From assembly GCA_963836015.1 (NCBI GenBank), contig CAWIIF010000015.1, forward strand, positions 62,001 to 126,000: 64,000 bases of DNA, given 5' to 3'. Below, in pieces: positions 1 through 8,360 of the stretch. The translations under genes and the position numbers were made by a program. The DNA comes from CAWCDJ01 sp963836015 (GTDB lineage: Bacteria > Acidobacteriota > Terriglobia > Bryobacterales > Bryobacteraceae). The first letter of the stretch is position 1. Every line of letters starts with the position of its first letter. The notes beneath the pieces are model-generated. The model worked only from the letters and a program-made list of their open reading frames with translations, was not told where the DNA came from and ran no database searches.

Positions 1-2
1 AA

Positions 3-386
3 GACCCCACCAACAAGGGTCTGCGTCCCGACCTCGTCGCCAAAACCGTGGTGCCCGACGTACTGCTGGGCGCGCACCGGGCCGTTCTGGATTTCGTCTT
101 CTACACCGGCAAGCAGTTTCCGCAGGAGTATCAGGGCGGCGCGTTCCTGGCGTTTCACGGCTCGTGGAACCGCTCGAAGAGGGTAGGCCAGTCCATCGCC
201 TTCGTTCCGTTCCGGAACGGCAAGCCCTCCGGTCCGCCGCGCGAAATCGTGACCGGTTGGATGCTCGGTCCCGACCAGGCGGAAGTCTGGGGCCGCCCGG
301 TAGCCCTGTTGCAGTTGCCCGACGGCAGCCTGCTGGTCTCCGAAGACGGCAACAAACGCATCTGGCACCTCACGTACGCCAAGTAA
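3..386 (+). CDS. PQQ-dependent sugar dehydrogenase (sorbosone/glucose dehydrogenase type), C-terminal part
   Basis: The reading frame is open from the window edge, so only the C-terminal 127 residues are present and the start lies upstream. The piece has the last blades of a soluble-glucose/sorbosone dehydrogenase beta-propeller: FHGSWNRS, then VPFRNGKPSG, then GRPVALLQLPDGSLLVSEDGN and a terminal IW-x-L-x-Y. Family members oxidise sugars or aldoses in the periplasm with PQQ. The family is fairly sure; the substrate cannot be told from this fragment. Confidence 0.75.
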   Translation, partial: DPTNKGLRPDLVAKTVVPDVLLGAHRAVLDFVFYTGKQFPQEYQGGAFLAFHGSWNRSKRVGQSIAFVPFRNGKPSGPPREIVTGWMLGPDQAEVWGRPVALLQLPDGSLLVSEDGNKRIWHLTYAK

Positions 387-568
387 AGGGGGGGTAGTCT
401 CGGGGCCTGCATCGTTTTGTCACGGCCGGGAAGTGTGCATCCCGGCGCGTCACTTGTGCGGGATCGTGCCAGGCAGCCTATTGTAATTTTTCCGGGAGCT
501 TGTTGAAAGCAAAGGCCCGGGTATATGGCAGCCGGATTGCTAAAGTTCACGCCGAGGAGGAACGGCTG

Positions 569-793
569 ATGCCGATCGCGAAGATAACCGGACAGGGTTT
601 GGCGGCGATGGCGCTTTCAGTCGCCCTCCTTTGGGGTTGCGTGATCGCCGACGTGGTCCAGGAACGCCGGGCGTATGCGGAACGTGCCCGCGTTCTGCAG
701 GAACTGCAGCTCCTGCAGCGGAGTACCCGCCCCGAGCCGGTTTCCGTTCCGATGCCGGGTCCCGCGCGGCGTCCACGGCCTTTCGCTGGATGA
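569..793 (+). CDS. Small membrane-anchored protein of unknown function
   Basis: A 74-residue product if translation starts at the ATG at 569, which has GAGGAGG seven bases upstream; an in-frame TTG at 500 has no such site. Residues about 9-28 are hydrophobic (GLAAMALSVALLWGCVIADV) and could be a membrane anchor or an uncleaved signal. The rest is charged, with an ERRAYAERARVLQELQLLQR stretch that could form a short coiled coil, and a Pro/Arg-rich tail. No family recognised. It ends 28 bases before the next start codon. Confidence 0.45.
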   Translation: MPIAKITGQGLAAMALSVALLWGCVIADVVQERRAYAERARVLQELQLLQRSTRPEPVSVPMPGPARRPRPFAG

Positions 794-808
794 CCGGCCC
801 TCTAACGG

Positions 809-814
809 TACAAT
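809..814 (+). promoter_or_regulatory. -10-like hexamer directly before the DUF885 gene
   Basis: TACAAT lies seven bases before the ATG at 822. No convincing -35 hexamer is visible at the usual distance. If used, transcription would start at or next to the A of the ATG, giving a leaderless message, which fits the absence of a ribosome binding site there. Confidence 0.4.
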
Positions 815-821
815 TGCAACG

Positions 822-2582
822 ATGGCGAAAATCGTTGTAATCCTCTCCTTCCTGCTGATCGCCGCCGGATGCCGCCACGAAAGCCCCTCCGAGCAGCTCT
901 CCCGCCTCTCGGAAGAGTTCGTCTACACCGTACTTTCCTTCTCCCCCTCCTTCGCGACCAGCGTCGGGCTGCACGAATACCGCAAAGAGAGCCTCGACCA
1001 GAAACTGGATGACTTCAGCTCCAAGGCCATCGACGACCAGCGCCGCTTTTACACCGGGTTCCAGCAGCGGCTGCGCCTGCTGCGCTTCGACCAGCTTTCG
1101 CCCGAGGAGCAGGCGGACTTCACCATCCTTCAGGACCAGGCCGCACTCGCGCTGCTCGACTTGAACGAGGTGCACACGTCCCTGCACAATCCGACTCTGT
1201 ACGTCGAGGCGCTCGGCAATGCGCTGTTCAACCCTTCTGTGCTCGAGTACGCTCCCAAGCCGAAGCGCTTCCAGGACATCATCGCCCGCCTGCAAAAGGT
1301 GCCGCTGTATCTCGACCAGGCGGGAGTCAACCTGGTCTCGGCGCCGGACATCTGGACCCAGGTGGCCATCCAGGAAAATGAGGGCAACATCGAGCTGGTC
1401 GACAAGACTCTGCGCGCCGCGGTTCCCGACAATCTGCGGGCCGACTACACGCGCGCGGCCGGGCCGGCCCTCGACGCCCTCAACAAGTTCCAGGCCTACC
1501 TGAAAACCAACCTGTCCAACCGCGACGATGCCAGCTGGCGACTCGGACAGGACATGTACATGCGCAAATTCCGCTATGCGCTGGAAAGCGGGATCGAGGC
1601 GGATACCGCGCTCGAGCTGGCGGAGCGCCGGCTGCGGGAGGTGCGCGCCCACATGCTGGAGCTGGCCCTGCCCCTGCACCATGCCATGTATCCGGCGCAC
1701 GGAGAGCATGCCGAGCTTTCGGGCGACGCGCGAGAGAACGCCGTGATCGGCGAAGTCCTCGCGAAGATCGCCGAGCGTCATTCCACCCGCGAATCGTACA
1801 TGGAAGATGCCCGCAAGGACCTCGAAGAAGCCCGGGCCTTCGTCCAGGCGAAGCACCTGCTCACCTTGCCCCCGCGCTCCAACCTGCAGGTCATTCCCAC
1901 TCCGGAATTCATGCGCGGCATCTACGCGGTCGGCGGATTCAACCCGGCGCCCGCCCTCGAGCCGCAGCTGGGCGCCTTCTACTGGGTGACGCCGATTCCG
2001 GACAACTGGCCGGCCGCGCGCGTCGATTCCAAGCTGCGTGAGTACAACTTCTACAAGCTCAAGCTGCTCACCATTCACGAGGCGATGCCCGGCCACTACG
2101 TCCAGATGGAGATCGCCAACGACATCGCGCCGAGCTCGCGCCGGCTGCTACGCGCCGTCTTCGGCAACGGCCCCTACATCGAAGGCTGGGGCCAGTATTC
2201 CACGCAGATGATGCTCGACGAAGGCTTCCTCGACCATTCTCCCGAAATGGCGCTGACATTCGCCAAGGAAGAGCTGCGGGTGGACGCCAACCTGATTCTG
2301 GACGTCCGTCTGCAGATGCTCGACATGACCGACCAGGACGCGCTCGACCTGATGGAGAAGCAGACCTTTCAGGAGCACGAAGAGGCCGCCGCGAAGCTGC
2401 AGCGCGCCAAGCTCTCGTCCTGCCAGCTTCCCATGTACTTCCTGGGCTGGAACGGATGGCTGCGGGTGCGTGATGAATATCGCAAAGCCAGGGGCGACGC
2501 CTACCGCCTGTCCGTGCTTAACGACAGCGCGCTCAAGGAAGGGGCGGTGCCGCTGCCCGTCCTGGGGCGGCTGCTGAAGTGA
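822..2582 (+). CDS. DUF885 family lipoprotein, putative metallopeptidase-like
   Basis: A 586-residue protein whose N terminus (MAKIVVILSFLLIAAGC) is a lipoprotein signal with a lipobox ending at Cys17, so it is probably anchored outside the cytoplasmic membrane. The ATG at 822 is chosen because it gives this signal; a longer frame back to 675 would overlap the upstream gene. Near residues 415-425 is HEAMPGHYVQ, the conserved HEAxPGH motif of DUF885 proteins, followed by EGWGQYSTQ, a second typical DUF885 segment. The His/Glu motif suggests a metal-dependent hydrolase, but the biochemical activity of most members is unknown. The frame is intact and of usual family length. Confidence 0.82.
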   Translation: MAKIVVILSFLLIAAGCRHESPSEQLSRLSEEFVYTVLSFSPSFATSVGLHEYRKESLDQKLDDFSSKAIDDQRRFYTGFQQRLRLLRFDQLSPEEQADFTILQDQAALALLDLNEVHTSLHNPTLYVEALGNALFNPSVLEYAPKPKRFQDIIARLQKVPLYLDQAGVNLVSAPDIWTQVAIQENEGNIELVDKTLRAAVPDNLRADYTRAAGPALDALNKFQAYLKTNLSNRDDASWRLGQDMYMRKFRYALESGIEADTALELAERRLREVRAHMLELALPLHHAMYPAHGEHAELSGDARENAVIGEVLAKIAERHSTRESYMEDARKDLEEARAFVQAKHLLTLPPRSNLQVIPTPEFMRGIYAVGGFNPAPALEPQLGAFYWVTPIPDNWPAARVDSKLREYNFYKLKLLTIHEAMPGHYVQMEIANDIAPSSRRLLRAVFGNGPYIEGWGQYSTQMMLDEGFLDHSPEMALTFAKEELRVDANLILDVRLQMLDMTDQDALDLMEKQTFQEHEEAAAKLQRAKLSSCQLPMYFLGWNGWLRVRDEYRKARGDAYRLSVLNDSALKEGAVPLPVLGRLLK

Positions 2583-2611
2583 CGGGCAACCGAACCGGCC
2601 GGCGAACCGTC

Positions 2612-2617
2612 TATAAT
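2612..2617 (+). promoter_or_regulatory. Consensus -10 hexamer before lepB
   Basis: A perfect TATAAT sits 13 bases before the ATG at 2631. It overlaps an in-frame ATG at 2616, so if it is a promoter that upstream ATG would not be transcribed. No good -35 hexamer is visible 16-18 bases upstream. Confidence 0.4.
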
Positions 2618-2630
2618 GCGTAACAGAGGG

Positions 2631-3227
2631 ATGCCGGACAACGAGTTTCAAAGCAACGTCCCGGAAGAGATTGTGCGGCTCGGTCCGCCTCCCCGCTCCG
2701 GCTTGTGGAATGCGCTCTCCTGGGCGCGCGACCTGGTCTTCTCGGTACTGATCGCAGTCGTTCTGATCGTTTTCATCTACCAGCCGGTCAAGGTGGAGGG
2801 TACCAGCATGATGCCCACCCTCACCGATCAGGAACGCATCTTTATCAACAAATTCACCTACCGTTTCGGCCTGGGCAGCATCGAGCGCGGCGATACGGTG
2901 GTCTTCTGGTATCCGCAGGACACCACGAAATCCTATATCAAGCGGGTGATCGGCATTCCGGGCGATCGCATACGTGTGGATGACGGTCAGGTGTATGTAA
3001 ACGGCAAAGCGCTCGTCGAGAGCTACGTTCCGCCCGAGAACCGCGACGATTCCACCTGGCGCGACGGTCGAGAAGTCACCGTCCCGGCGGACCGGTACTT
3101 CGTCCTGGGCGATCACCGGAACCAATCGAGCGACAGCCGCATGTGGGGCTGGGTTCCGCGCGCGAACATTTACGGGAAGGCCGTTTTCGTCTACTGGCCC
3201 CTCGACAAGATGGGCCGCGTCCATTGA
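2631..3227 (+). CDS. lepB: Signal peptidase I
   Basis: Membrane-bound serine/lysine protease that removes signal peptides from Sec-exported proteins. One transmembrane helix (about residues 30-50, LVFSVLIAVVLIVFIYQPV) is followed by the catalytic serine in EGTSMMPTL (Ser59) and the catalytic lysine in SYIKRVIGIPGD (Lys104). The C-terminal box FVLGDHRNQSSDSRMWG is intact. The 198-residue length from the ATG at 2631 is typical. An in-frame ATG at 2616 adds five residues but overlaps a TATAAT element. The gene begins 48 bases after the DUF885 gene and is convergent with the next gene, with no gap (3227/3228). Confidence 0.95.
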   Translation: MPDNEFQSNVPEEIVRLGPPPRSGLWNALSWARDLVFSVLIAVVLIVFIYQPVKVEGTSMMPTLTDQERIFINKFTYRFGLGSIERGDTVVFWYPQDTTKSYIKRVIGIPGDRIRVDDGQVYVNGKALVESYVPPENRDDSTWRDGREVTVPADRYFVLGDHRNQSSDSRMWGWVPRANIYGKAVFVYWPLDKMGRVH

Positions 3228-3440
3228 TCATTTCCGGAACAGCCACATCACCAGCGAAAACAGCAGGCTGAGCAGCAGGCAGGTCGCGAGCGGGAAGTAA
3301 AACGTCGAGTTCTTCCCATGGATCGTGATATCGCCGGGCAGCCTTCCCAGCCGGACCGGCAGCTTGTCCCCGAGCATAAACAGCAGCCCCGCCGCCACCA
3401 GGATCAGTCCGGCGGTGACGAGCAATCGCCCTACGCCCAT
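3228..3440 (-). CDS. DUF2905 family small membrane protein
   Basis: A 70-residue protein with two hydrophobic segments (about residues 5-23 and 49-67). Between them is LPGDITIHGKNSTFYFPL, the conserved core of DUF2905. Proteins of this family are small inner-membrane proteins of unknown function. Its stop codon abuts that of lepB on the opposite strand. Confidence 0.85.
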   Translation of the reverse strand: MGVGRLLVTAGLILVAAGLLFMLGDKLPVRLGRLPGDITIHGKNSTFYFPLATCLLLSLLFSLVMWLFRK

Positions 3441-3472
3441 ACTTTCAGCTTGTCATAGAATCGGGCTGTCCT

Positions 3473-4714
3473 TCATCCGATCGAAAACGTACGGCCGCGG
3501 TGCAGGCCCAGTAGAATCTGCACCAGGCGGTGCGCGATCAGCTCGTGCAGCGTCAGCAGCTCCTGGTTCGCCTGTGCGATCGCCTCGGCGTCGCGCGCGC
3601 CGGCCGTGCCGCCTCCGCCCTTCAAGGCGTCCGTCGCTTCCTTGATGATGGGGTCTTCCATCACCTCGCCCGCCATCTCCCATAGCGTGATGAAGCGGTC
3701 CACCGCGGTCGGGAAGCTCACCTCGAAGACACCGAACTGGCTGGTGGTGCGAGGCGGCTTGTAATCAAGGTTGAACGGCCCCTTGTAGCCATGGCTGCGC
3801 AGCAGCACCAGCACGTTCAGCCAGTCCAGCGGATTCACCAGCGCGACCCCGATATCGACGTCGTGCTTCAGCCGGTAGCCGTCGTTTATGTCGAAGTGGA
3901 ACAGCTTGCCGGCCAGCAGCGCCCGGGCGAGGGCAGCTCGCGGTGCCGCGCCCCACATCAGCTCGTGCAGGTACTCCGGATTCAGTCCCACCATCTCCGG
4001 GTGCGTCAGCAGGCCCGACGCGATGAACCCCAGCATGGCATCGCTGGTGGGCAGCAGGATCTCGGCCTGCGGCTCGAACGGCTTGGCCTCCAGGCAGTGC
4101 TTGAGCGTGGGCCGCCGCTTCTCGCGCGCCACCTGGATATCGTGGTCGCAGGCCGCATTCAGCGCCTGGGCGTACCAGCGCAGCGTATCGGTCTCGTCGA
4201 TCGCGCCCTGCACGTAGTATCCCAGCGATCCCGGCCAGTACACCGCGAACGAGGCGCCCAAGTCGTGCCCGATATCCACCGTGTTGCACACGCGGAAGCT
4301 GGCGTAATCCCGCACTTCCGGCGCTTCCGCCGCGGGGCTCGCCGCCCACACCGCGTGGTAGAAAGTCTCGGTGGTGACCATCGAGCACTTCAGACCGTTC
4401 TCGTGGAGCGCGCGACCGATGCGCGCGACGATCTCCGCCTGCCGGCTGGTGCCGAGGGCGTCGGTCGGGATCACGTCGGTATCGTGGGTGGTCCAATACC
4501 CGATGCCGATTTCGGCGTACTTCCGAATGACCTCTTCGAATCCGATGGCCGGCCGTGTGGGCGCGTGAAACAGCGCCTGGCCCTGGTAGGCCGCGGCCCA
4601 CTGGGGTCCGGAGATGAAATATTTGCGCCGGGTTTCCGGGCTATATGCGCCGCCGCAAGCCTTGATCAGCCGCGAAACGAGCGCCTGTTGTTGATTGACG
4701 GGGACGGGCGTCAT
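3473..4714 (-). CDS. xylA: Xylose isomerase
   Basis: Interconverts D-xylose and D-xylulose (and often glucose and fructose) in the cytoplasm with two divalent metals. The TIM-barrel metal ligands are visible in order: Glu in EAKPFEP, Glu and His in GLNPEYLHELM, Asp in KLFHFDIND, the two Asp of HDVDIG, and Asp in FNLDYKPPRT. The catalytic-base region THDTDVIP is also present. The 413-residue length and sequence pattern fit the compact actinobacterial-type enzymes. The ATG at 4714 has GAGGT five bases upstream; a longer frame to 4846 would run into the next gene. No xylulokinase or transporter is nearby. Confidence 0.9.
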   Translation of the reverse strand: MTPVPVNQQQALVSRLIKACGGAYSPETRRKYFISGPQWAAAYQGQALFHAPTRPAIGFEEVIRKYAEIGIGYWTTHDTDVIPTDALGTSRQAEIVARIGRALHENGLKCSMVTTETFYHAVWAASPAAEAPEVRDYASFRVCNTVDIGHDLGASFAVYWPGSLGYYVQGAIDETDTLRWYAQALNAACDHDIQVAREKRRPTLKHCLEAKPFEPQAEILLPTSDAMLGFIASGLLTHPEMVGLNPEYLHELMWGAAPRAALARALLAGKLFHFDINDGYRLKHDVDIGVALVNPLDWLNVLVLLRSHGYKGPFNLDYKPPRTTSQFGVFEVSFPTAVDRFITLWEMAGEVMEDPIIKEATDALKGGGGTAGARDAEAIAQANQELLTLHELIAHRLVQILLGLHRGRTFSIG

Positions 4715-4748
4715 GGGTGACCTCGCCTGTCCATGATATTTCAACCCG

Positions 4749-5213
4749 TCAGTCTTTGAATAGTGCGTCGATGGCGGCCTGGGAAATGGCTTCGTCCACC
4801 TCGGAGGCGGCGCCGCTGGCCGCCACTCCAGCGATGGTCTTTCCATCGACCTTCACCGGCAGCCCGCCCTGATTCGGGAAGCCGTCCGGAAAGGCGAGCA
4901 CCTGAAGATTGCCCTCCTTGAGCTGGTCGGCCGCGGCTTTGGACGGGCGCCCGTATAGCGCGGCATACCGGGCTTTCTTCTGGGCGAACTGGATAGTGTT
5001 GAGGCCGGCGCCGTCCGCTTTTTGAAGGAAGAGCAGGTTCCCGCTCTCGTCCACGATGCAGAGCGTGACCTGGACATTCCGCTTCTGCGCTTCCGCCTCC
5101 GCGCCCGCCACCATCTTCTTGATGGCGGCCAGGTCCAGCCACTTCTTGGTGGGCAGATCGGCGCCGAAAGCCATCAGGGCCAGACCGAAGACCAACAGAG
5201 TCAGTTTGAACAT
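4749..5213 (-). CDS. Secreted GlcG/HbpS-type (DUF336) protein
   Basis: A 154-residue protein with a clear signal peptide (MFKLTLLVFGLALMAFGA) and a mature DUF336 domain: CIVDESGNLLFLQKADGA, then AQKKARYAALYGRPSK, then GGLPVKVDGKTIAGVAASGA. The family includes GlcG of glycolate operons and extracellular haem-binding HbpS, so haem or a small organic ligand is possible; the sequence does not decide. The ATG at 5213 is chosen because it starts the signal peptide. It lies seven bases after a TATCAT hexamer and has no ribosome binding site. It is divergent from padR. Confidence 0.8.
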   Translation of the reverse strand: MFKLTLLVFGLALMAFGADLPTKKWLDLAAIKKMVAGAEAEAQKRNVQVTLCIVDESGNLLFLQKADGAGLNTIQFAQKKARYAALYGRPSKAAADQLKEGNLQVLAFPDGFPNQGGLPVKVDGKTIAGVAASGAASEVDEAISQAAIDALFKD

Positions 5214-5220
5214 GAGCGAT

Positions 5221-5226
5221 ATGATA
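5221..5226 (-). promoter_or_regulatory. -10-like hexamer of the DUF336 gene
   Basis: On the minus strand TATCAT ends seven bases before the ATG at 5213. The placement suggests a leaderless transcript, like several other genes in this window. Confidence 0.4.
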
Positions 5227-5257
5227 TCAGCAAGCCGCCTGCCCGTCTCTCCAGGTA

Positions 5258-5287
5258 TTGCCATCCAATAGGAGTTGGATGTATAGT
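5258..5287 (+). promoter_or_regulatory. padR promoter with a palindrome in its spacer
   Basis: TTGCCA (5258-5263) and TATAGT (5282-5287) are separated by 18 bases and each matches the sigma-70 consensus at five of six positions. Within the spacer is the inverted repeat ATCCAA-N6-TTGGAT (5263-5280). The ten bases CCAATAGGAG occur at 5265-5274 and again at 5291-5300, where they contain the ribosome binding site. Repression of its own promoter by PadR through this site is an inference. Confidence 0.6.
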
Positions 5288-5305
5288 GAACCAATAGGAG
5301 CCGCG

Positions 5306-5650
5306 ATGGGCGAAAAGAAGGATGTCCGGCAGGGGACGCTGGCGCTGATGATTCTCAAGACCCTGGAGAACATGGGTTCGCTGCACGCCTATGGCATTGC
5401 GCGCCGCATCGAGCAGATCAGCGGCGACCTGCTGGCGGTGCAATACGGTACGATCTACCCCGCGCTGCTGAAGCTGGAGCAGGAGGGGTATGTGGCGTCG
5501 GAATGGACGGCGTCCGAGAATAACCGCCGCGCCAAATTCTATCGCCTGACCCGCGCCGGCCGCAGGCATATCGAAAAAGAGGCGGGCGAATGGCAGGAGA
5601 CGGCCGCGGTCATGGCGCGGTTCCTGTCGCTTGGCAAAGAGCAGGCATAA
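5306..5650 (+). CDS. PadR family transcriptional regulator
   Basis: A 114-residue winged-helix repressor: GTLALMILKTLENMGSLHAYGIARRIEQIS, then VQYGTIYPALLKLEQEGYV, then AKFYRLTRAGRRHI, the normal PadR layout. The ATG at 5306 follows TAGGAG by six bases. It ends 14 bases before an ADOP permease. PadR genes are commonly paired with ADOP permeases in Acidobacteria, and here the short gap points to one operon. The promoter upstream has a palindrome that may be the operator. Confidence 0.92.
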   Translation: MGEKKDVRQGTLALMILKTLENMGSLHAYGIARRIEQISGDLLAVQYGTIYPALLKLEQEGYVASEWTASENNRRAKFYRLTRAGRRHIEKEAGEWQETAAVMARFLSLGKEQA

Positions 5651-5664
5651 CCGGGAGGACCAGC

Positions 5665-8334
5665 ATGAGACACCTGCGCGTTTTCATCCGCCGCCTTGCC
5701 GGCCTGTTCCACGATGACCGCCGCGAGCGCGAGCTGGCGGAAGAGATCGAGAGCAATCTCCAGATGCATATCGCCGACAACCTGCGCGCGGGAATGAGCG
5801 CCGCGGAAGCTCGGCGGCAGGCGCTGATCCGGTTGGGCGGGGTGGATGCCGCGAAAGAGGCATATCGCGAACAGCGCCGTCTCCCCGTTCTCGACACGCT
5901 CTTCCAGGACATCCGGTACGGGATGCGCGGGCTGCGGCGCAGCCCCGGATTCGCGCTGACCGCGGTGCTGACCCTGGCCCTGGGGATCGGCGCCACCACG
6001 GCGATCTTCTCCGCGGTCTACACCCTGCTCATCCGGCCCTTGCCCTACCGCGATCCCGGCCGCCTGGTGTGGGTGGCCGAGCGGTCGCGCTCCGGCGGCA
6101 GCGGCGCCGTCGTCGCGCCGGACATGGTCGCCTGGCGCGAACGCGGGCGGCCTTTCGCGGCGATCGCCGGCTATGCGTTTAACGAGTACACGCTGACCGG
6201 CGCCGGGGGCAGCGTCCGCCTTCGCGGCGCCATGGTTACTGCGAATTTCCTCTCTCTTCTGGGGGTCGCTCCGCAGGCCGGCCGAGATTTCGTCCCCGCC
6301 GACGGCCACCCCGGCAGCACGGCGGTGGCGCTTCTCTCCGATGCGCTGTGGCGGGAGCGTTTCAGCGGCGACCCGCGCGTGGTAGGGACGACGTTGGATC
6401 TCGACGGGGAGCCTTCCATCGTGGCGGGCGTGCTGCCTGCGCGCTTCCGCTTTCCCGATATGGCGAACAATCCCCAGGTGCTGATTGCGCTCGAGACGCC
6501 GGACTCTTCCGCGTTCGATCTGGAAAAGCCGATCATGGCGTGCCAAGTGCTGGCGAGGGTGCTCCCGGAATTCTCCCTGGCAAGCGCCCGCGCAGACATC
6601 GAGTCGTTCCAGGAGACCAGGCGCGGATCGTACCCCGCGCCAATGGCCCGCATGGCCGAAGGACGCAAACTGGATGTCACTCCCTTGCAGCGCCACCTCG
6701 CCGGAGATTCGCGGACGCCGCTGCTGGTACTGCTGGCAGCGGTTGGCTTCGTGCTCCTGATCGCCTGTGCCAATATCGCCAACCTCCAACTGGTCCGGGC
6801 GGCTGCGCGCCGGCACGAAGTGGCGGTCCGGGGCGCGTTGGGCGCGGCACGCCTGCGCCTGGCGCGACAGTTCCTCACCGAAAGCATGATGATCTGCGCG
6901 TTCGCGGCTTCCTTGGGGTTGGCGATCGGCGCTCTGGCCATCGATGTCATTCGCAAATGGCAATCGCCGGCGCTGCCGTGGCTCGCGAGCGTCGGCCTCG
7001 ATCCGTATGTCTTCGGGTTCGCCATGGGCGTCGCCGTCATGGCGGCGGTATTGTTCGGAGCGGCCCCGGCGATCACCGGCTCACGCGCGAACATCATGGA
7101 CGCGCTGAAGACGTCGTCCTCGCGCATGACGGGGGTGCGCGATCATCGCCTGCTGCGCAACACGTTCGTGGTGGGAGAAATCGCGCTGGCCCTGGTGCTG
7201 CTGATCGACGCCGGCCTGCTGGTGCGAAGCTTCCGCACGCTCATGCGTACCGACCCGGGCTACGATCCGCACAATGTGCTTACCGCCAAGGTTCAGTTGC
7301 CGGAGGGCAGTCATCCGCTGATATTCGCGGCCGAAGCGCTACCGAAATTGCAGGCTCTGCCCGGAGTGAAGTACGCCGCTCTGACCACCCAGCTGCCTCT
7401 CCAGCCCAATCACTTCGCCACCGTGGTGTGGTTCGGGCCCACGGTGCCGCCGCGGCAAATGTGGCCGAAGCTTCGCGTGCCGTTGATCAGCGCCACCCCG
7501 CATTTCTTCCGTGCGATGGGCACCGGCATCGTCCGGGGGCGGGCATTCAACGACGACGACAATGAACGTTCTCCCGGGGTGGCGATCGTCAATCGCGCCT
7601 TTGCGCGGCAGTTCTATCCCGGCGACACATTGGGCAAGCGGATCCATTCGATCGTCACCTGGCGCTGCGCCGGCTGCATTCCGGGGAAGCCCACGGAGCT
7701 CGAGATAGTGGGGATCGCCGCCGACGTGCATCAACAGGGCCTCGACCATCCGGCGGAGCCGCAGATCTACCTTCCGTTCGCGCAGGCGCCGGACGCCGGC
7801 TTCCATATCGTTCTCGCTGCCGGCGGAAATCCGGGCGCGCTCTCCGCCCCTTTGCGATCGACCGTTTTCGCGCTGGATCGCCAGGTGCCGGTGTACGACA
7901 TCGCAACACTCGAGCAGCGGCTCTCCGATTCGCTGGCCGAGAGGCGTCTGACCATGTTCCTGCTGAGCGCGTTTGCCGCGCTCGCGCTGCTGCTGGCCTC
8001 GATCGGAGTCTACGGGGTGATCTCGTATTCGGTGGTGCGGCGCACGCAGGAGATCGGCATCCGCATGGCGATGGGAGCGACGCGCGGAGCCGTGCTGCGG
8101 CTGATCCTGCGGCAGCAGGCGCGGATGATCCTGCTGGGCAGCGCGGCGGGCCTGGCCCTGGCGCTCGCATTGAGCGGCGTCCTGTCGAGCCTGTTATACG
8201 GTGTGCAGCCCCGCGACTTCACCACCTTCACGTCGAGTTGGATCGTCCTGGCCGTAGTCGCCCTGCTGGCCGGCGCCGCCCCTGCGTGGCGTGCGACGCG
8301 CACCGACCCGTGCGTAACTCTGCGGTATGAGTGA
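5665..8334 (+). CDS. ADOP family ABC transporter permease (PadR-linked)
   Basis: An 889-residue MacB/FtsX-like permease. Residues 1-75 are the N-terminal ADOP prefix (RRERELAEEIESNLQMH). Then comes the first transmembrane helix (SPGFALTAVLTLALGIGATTAIF), a periplasmic core domain, an FtsX domain, a second core, and a C-terminal FtsX domain with SRR/VRRTQEIGIRMAMGA and a final LRYE. The ATG at 5665 has GGGAGG upstream. No ATPase gene is adjacent, as is usual for ADOP. Function is probably mechanotransmission or efflux of an unknown compound, controlled by the upstream PadR. Two related copies lie at 21.2-23.6 kb and 59.5-61.9 kb. Confidence 0.92.
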   Translation: MRHLRVFIRRLAGLFHDDRRERELAEEIESNLQMHIADNLRAGMSAAEARRQALIRLGGVDAAKEAYREQRRLPVLDTLFQDIRYGMRGLRRSPGFALTAVLTLALGIGATTAIFSAVYTLLIRPLPYRDPGRLVWVAERSRSGGSGAVVAPDMVAWRERGRPFAAIAGYAFNEYTLTGAGGSVRLRGAMVTANFLSLLGVAPQAGRDFVPADGHPGSTAVALLSDALWRERFSGDPRVVGTTLDLDGEPSIVAGVLPARFRFPDMANNPQVLIALETPDSSAFDLEKPIMACQVLARVLPEFSLASARADIESFQETRRGSYPAPMARMAEGRKLDVTPLQRHLAGDSRTPLLVLLAAVGFVLLIACANIANLQLVRAAARRHEVAVRGALGAARLRLARQFLTESMMICAFAASLGLAIGALAIDVIRKWQSPALPWLASVGLDPYVFGFAMGVAVMAAVLFGAAPAITGSRANIMDALKTSSSRMTGVRDHRLLRNTFVVGEIALALVLLIDAGLLVRSFRTLMRTDPGYDPHNVLTAKVQLPEGSHPLIFAAEALPKLQALPGVKYAALTTQLPLQPNHFATVVWFGPTVPPRQMWPKLRVPLISATPHFFRAMGTGIVRGRAFNDDDNERSPGVAIVNRAFARQFYPGDTLGKRIHSIVTWRCAGCIPGKPTELEIVGIAADVHQQGLDHPAEPQIYLPFAQAPDAGFHIVLAAGGNPGALSAPLRSTVFALDRQVPVYDIATLEQRLSDSLAERRLTMFLLSAFAALALLLASIGVYGVISYSVVRRTQEIGIRMAMGATRGAVLRLILRQQARMILLGSAAGLALALALSGVLSSLLYGVQPRDFTTFTSSWIVLAVVALLAGAAPAWRATRTDPCVTLRYE

Positions 8335-8360
8335 GGCACGCGGCGTTCTTTCCGCCGGAT

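Noticed and set aside
540..2096. 518-codon open frame on the minus strand
   Set aside because: Antisense to the DUF885 lipoprotein, which has a signal peptide and family motif; the antisense translation has none.
8335..8360. CGGCG-N7-CGCCG hairpin between convergent permease and Fic genes
   Set aside because: Five-bp stem, no U-tract; too weak to call a terminator.
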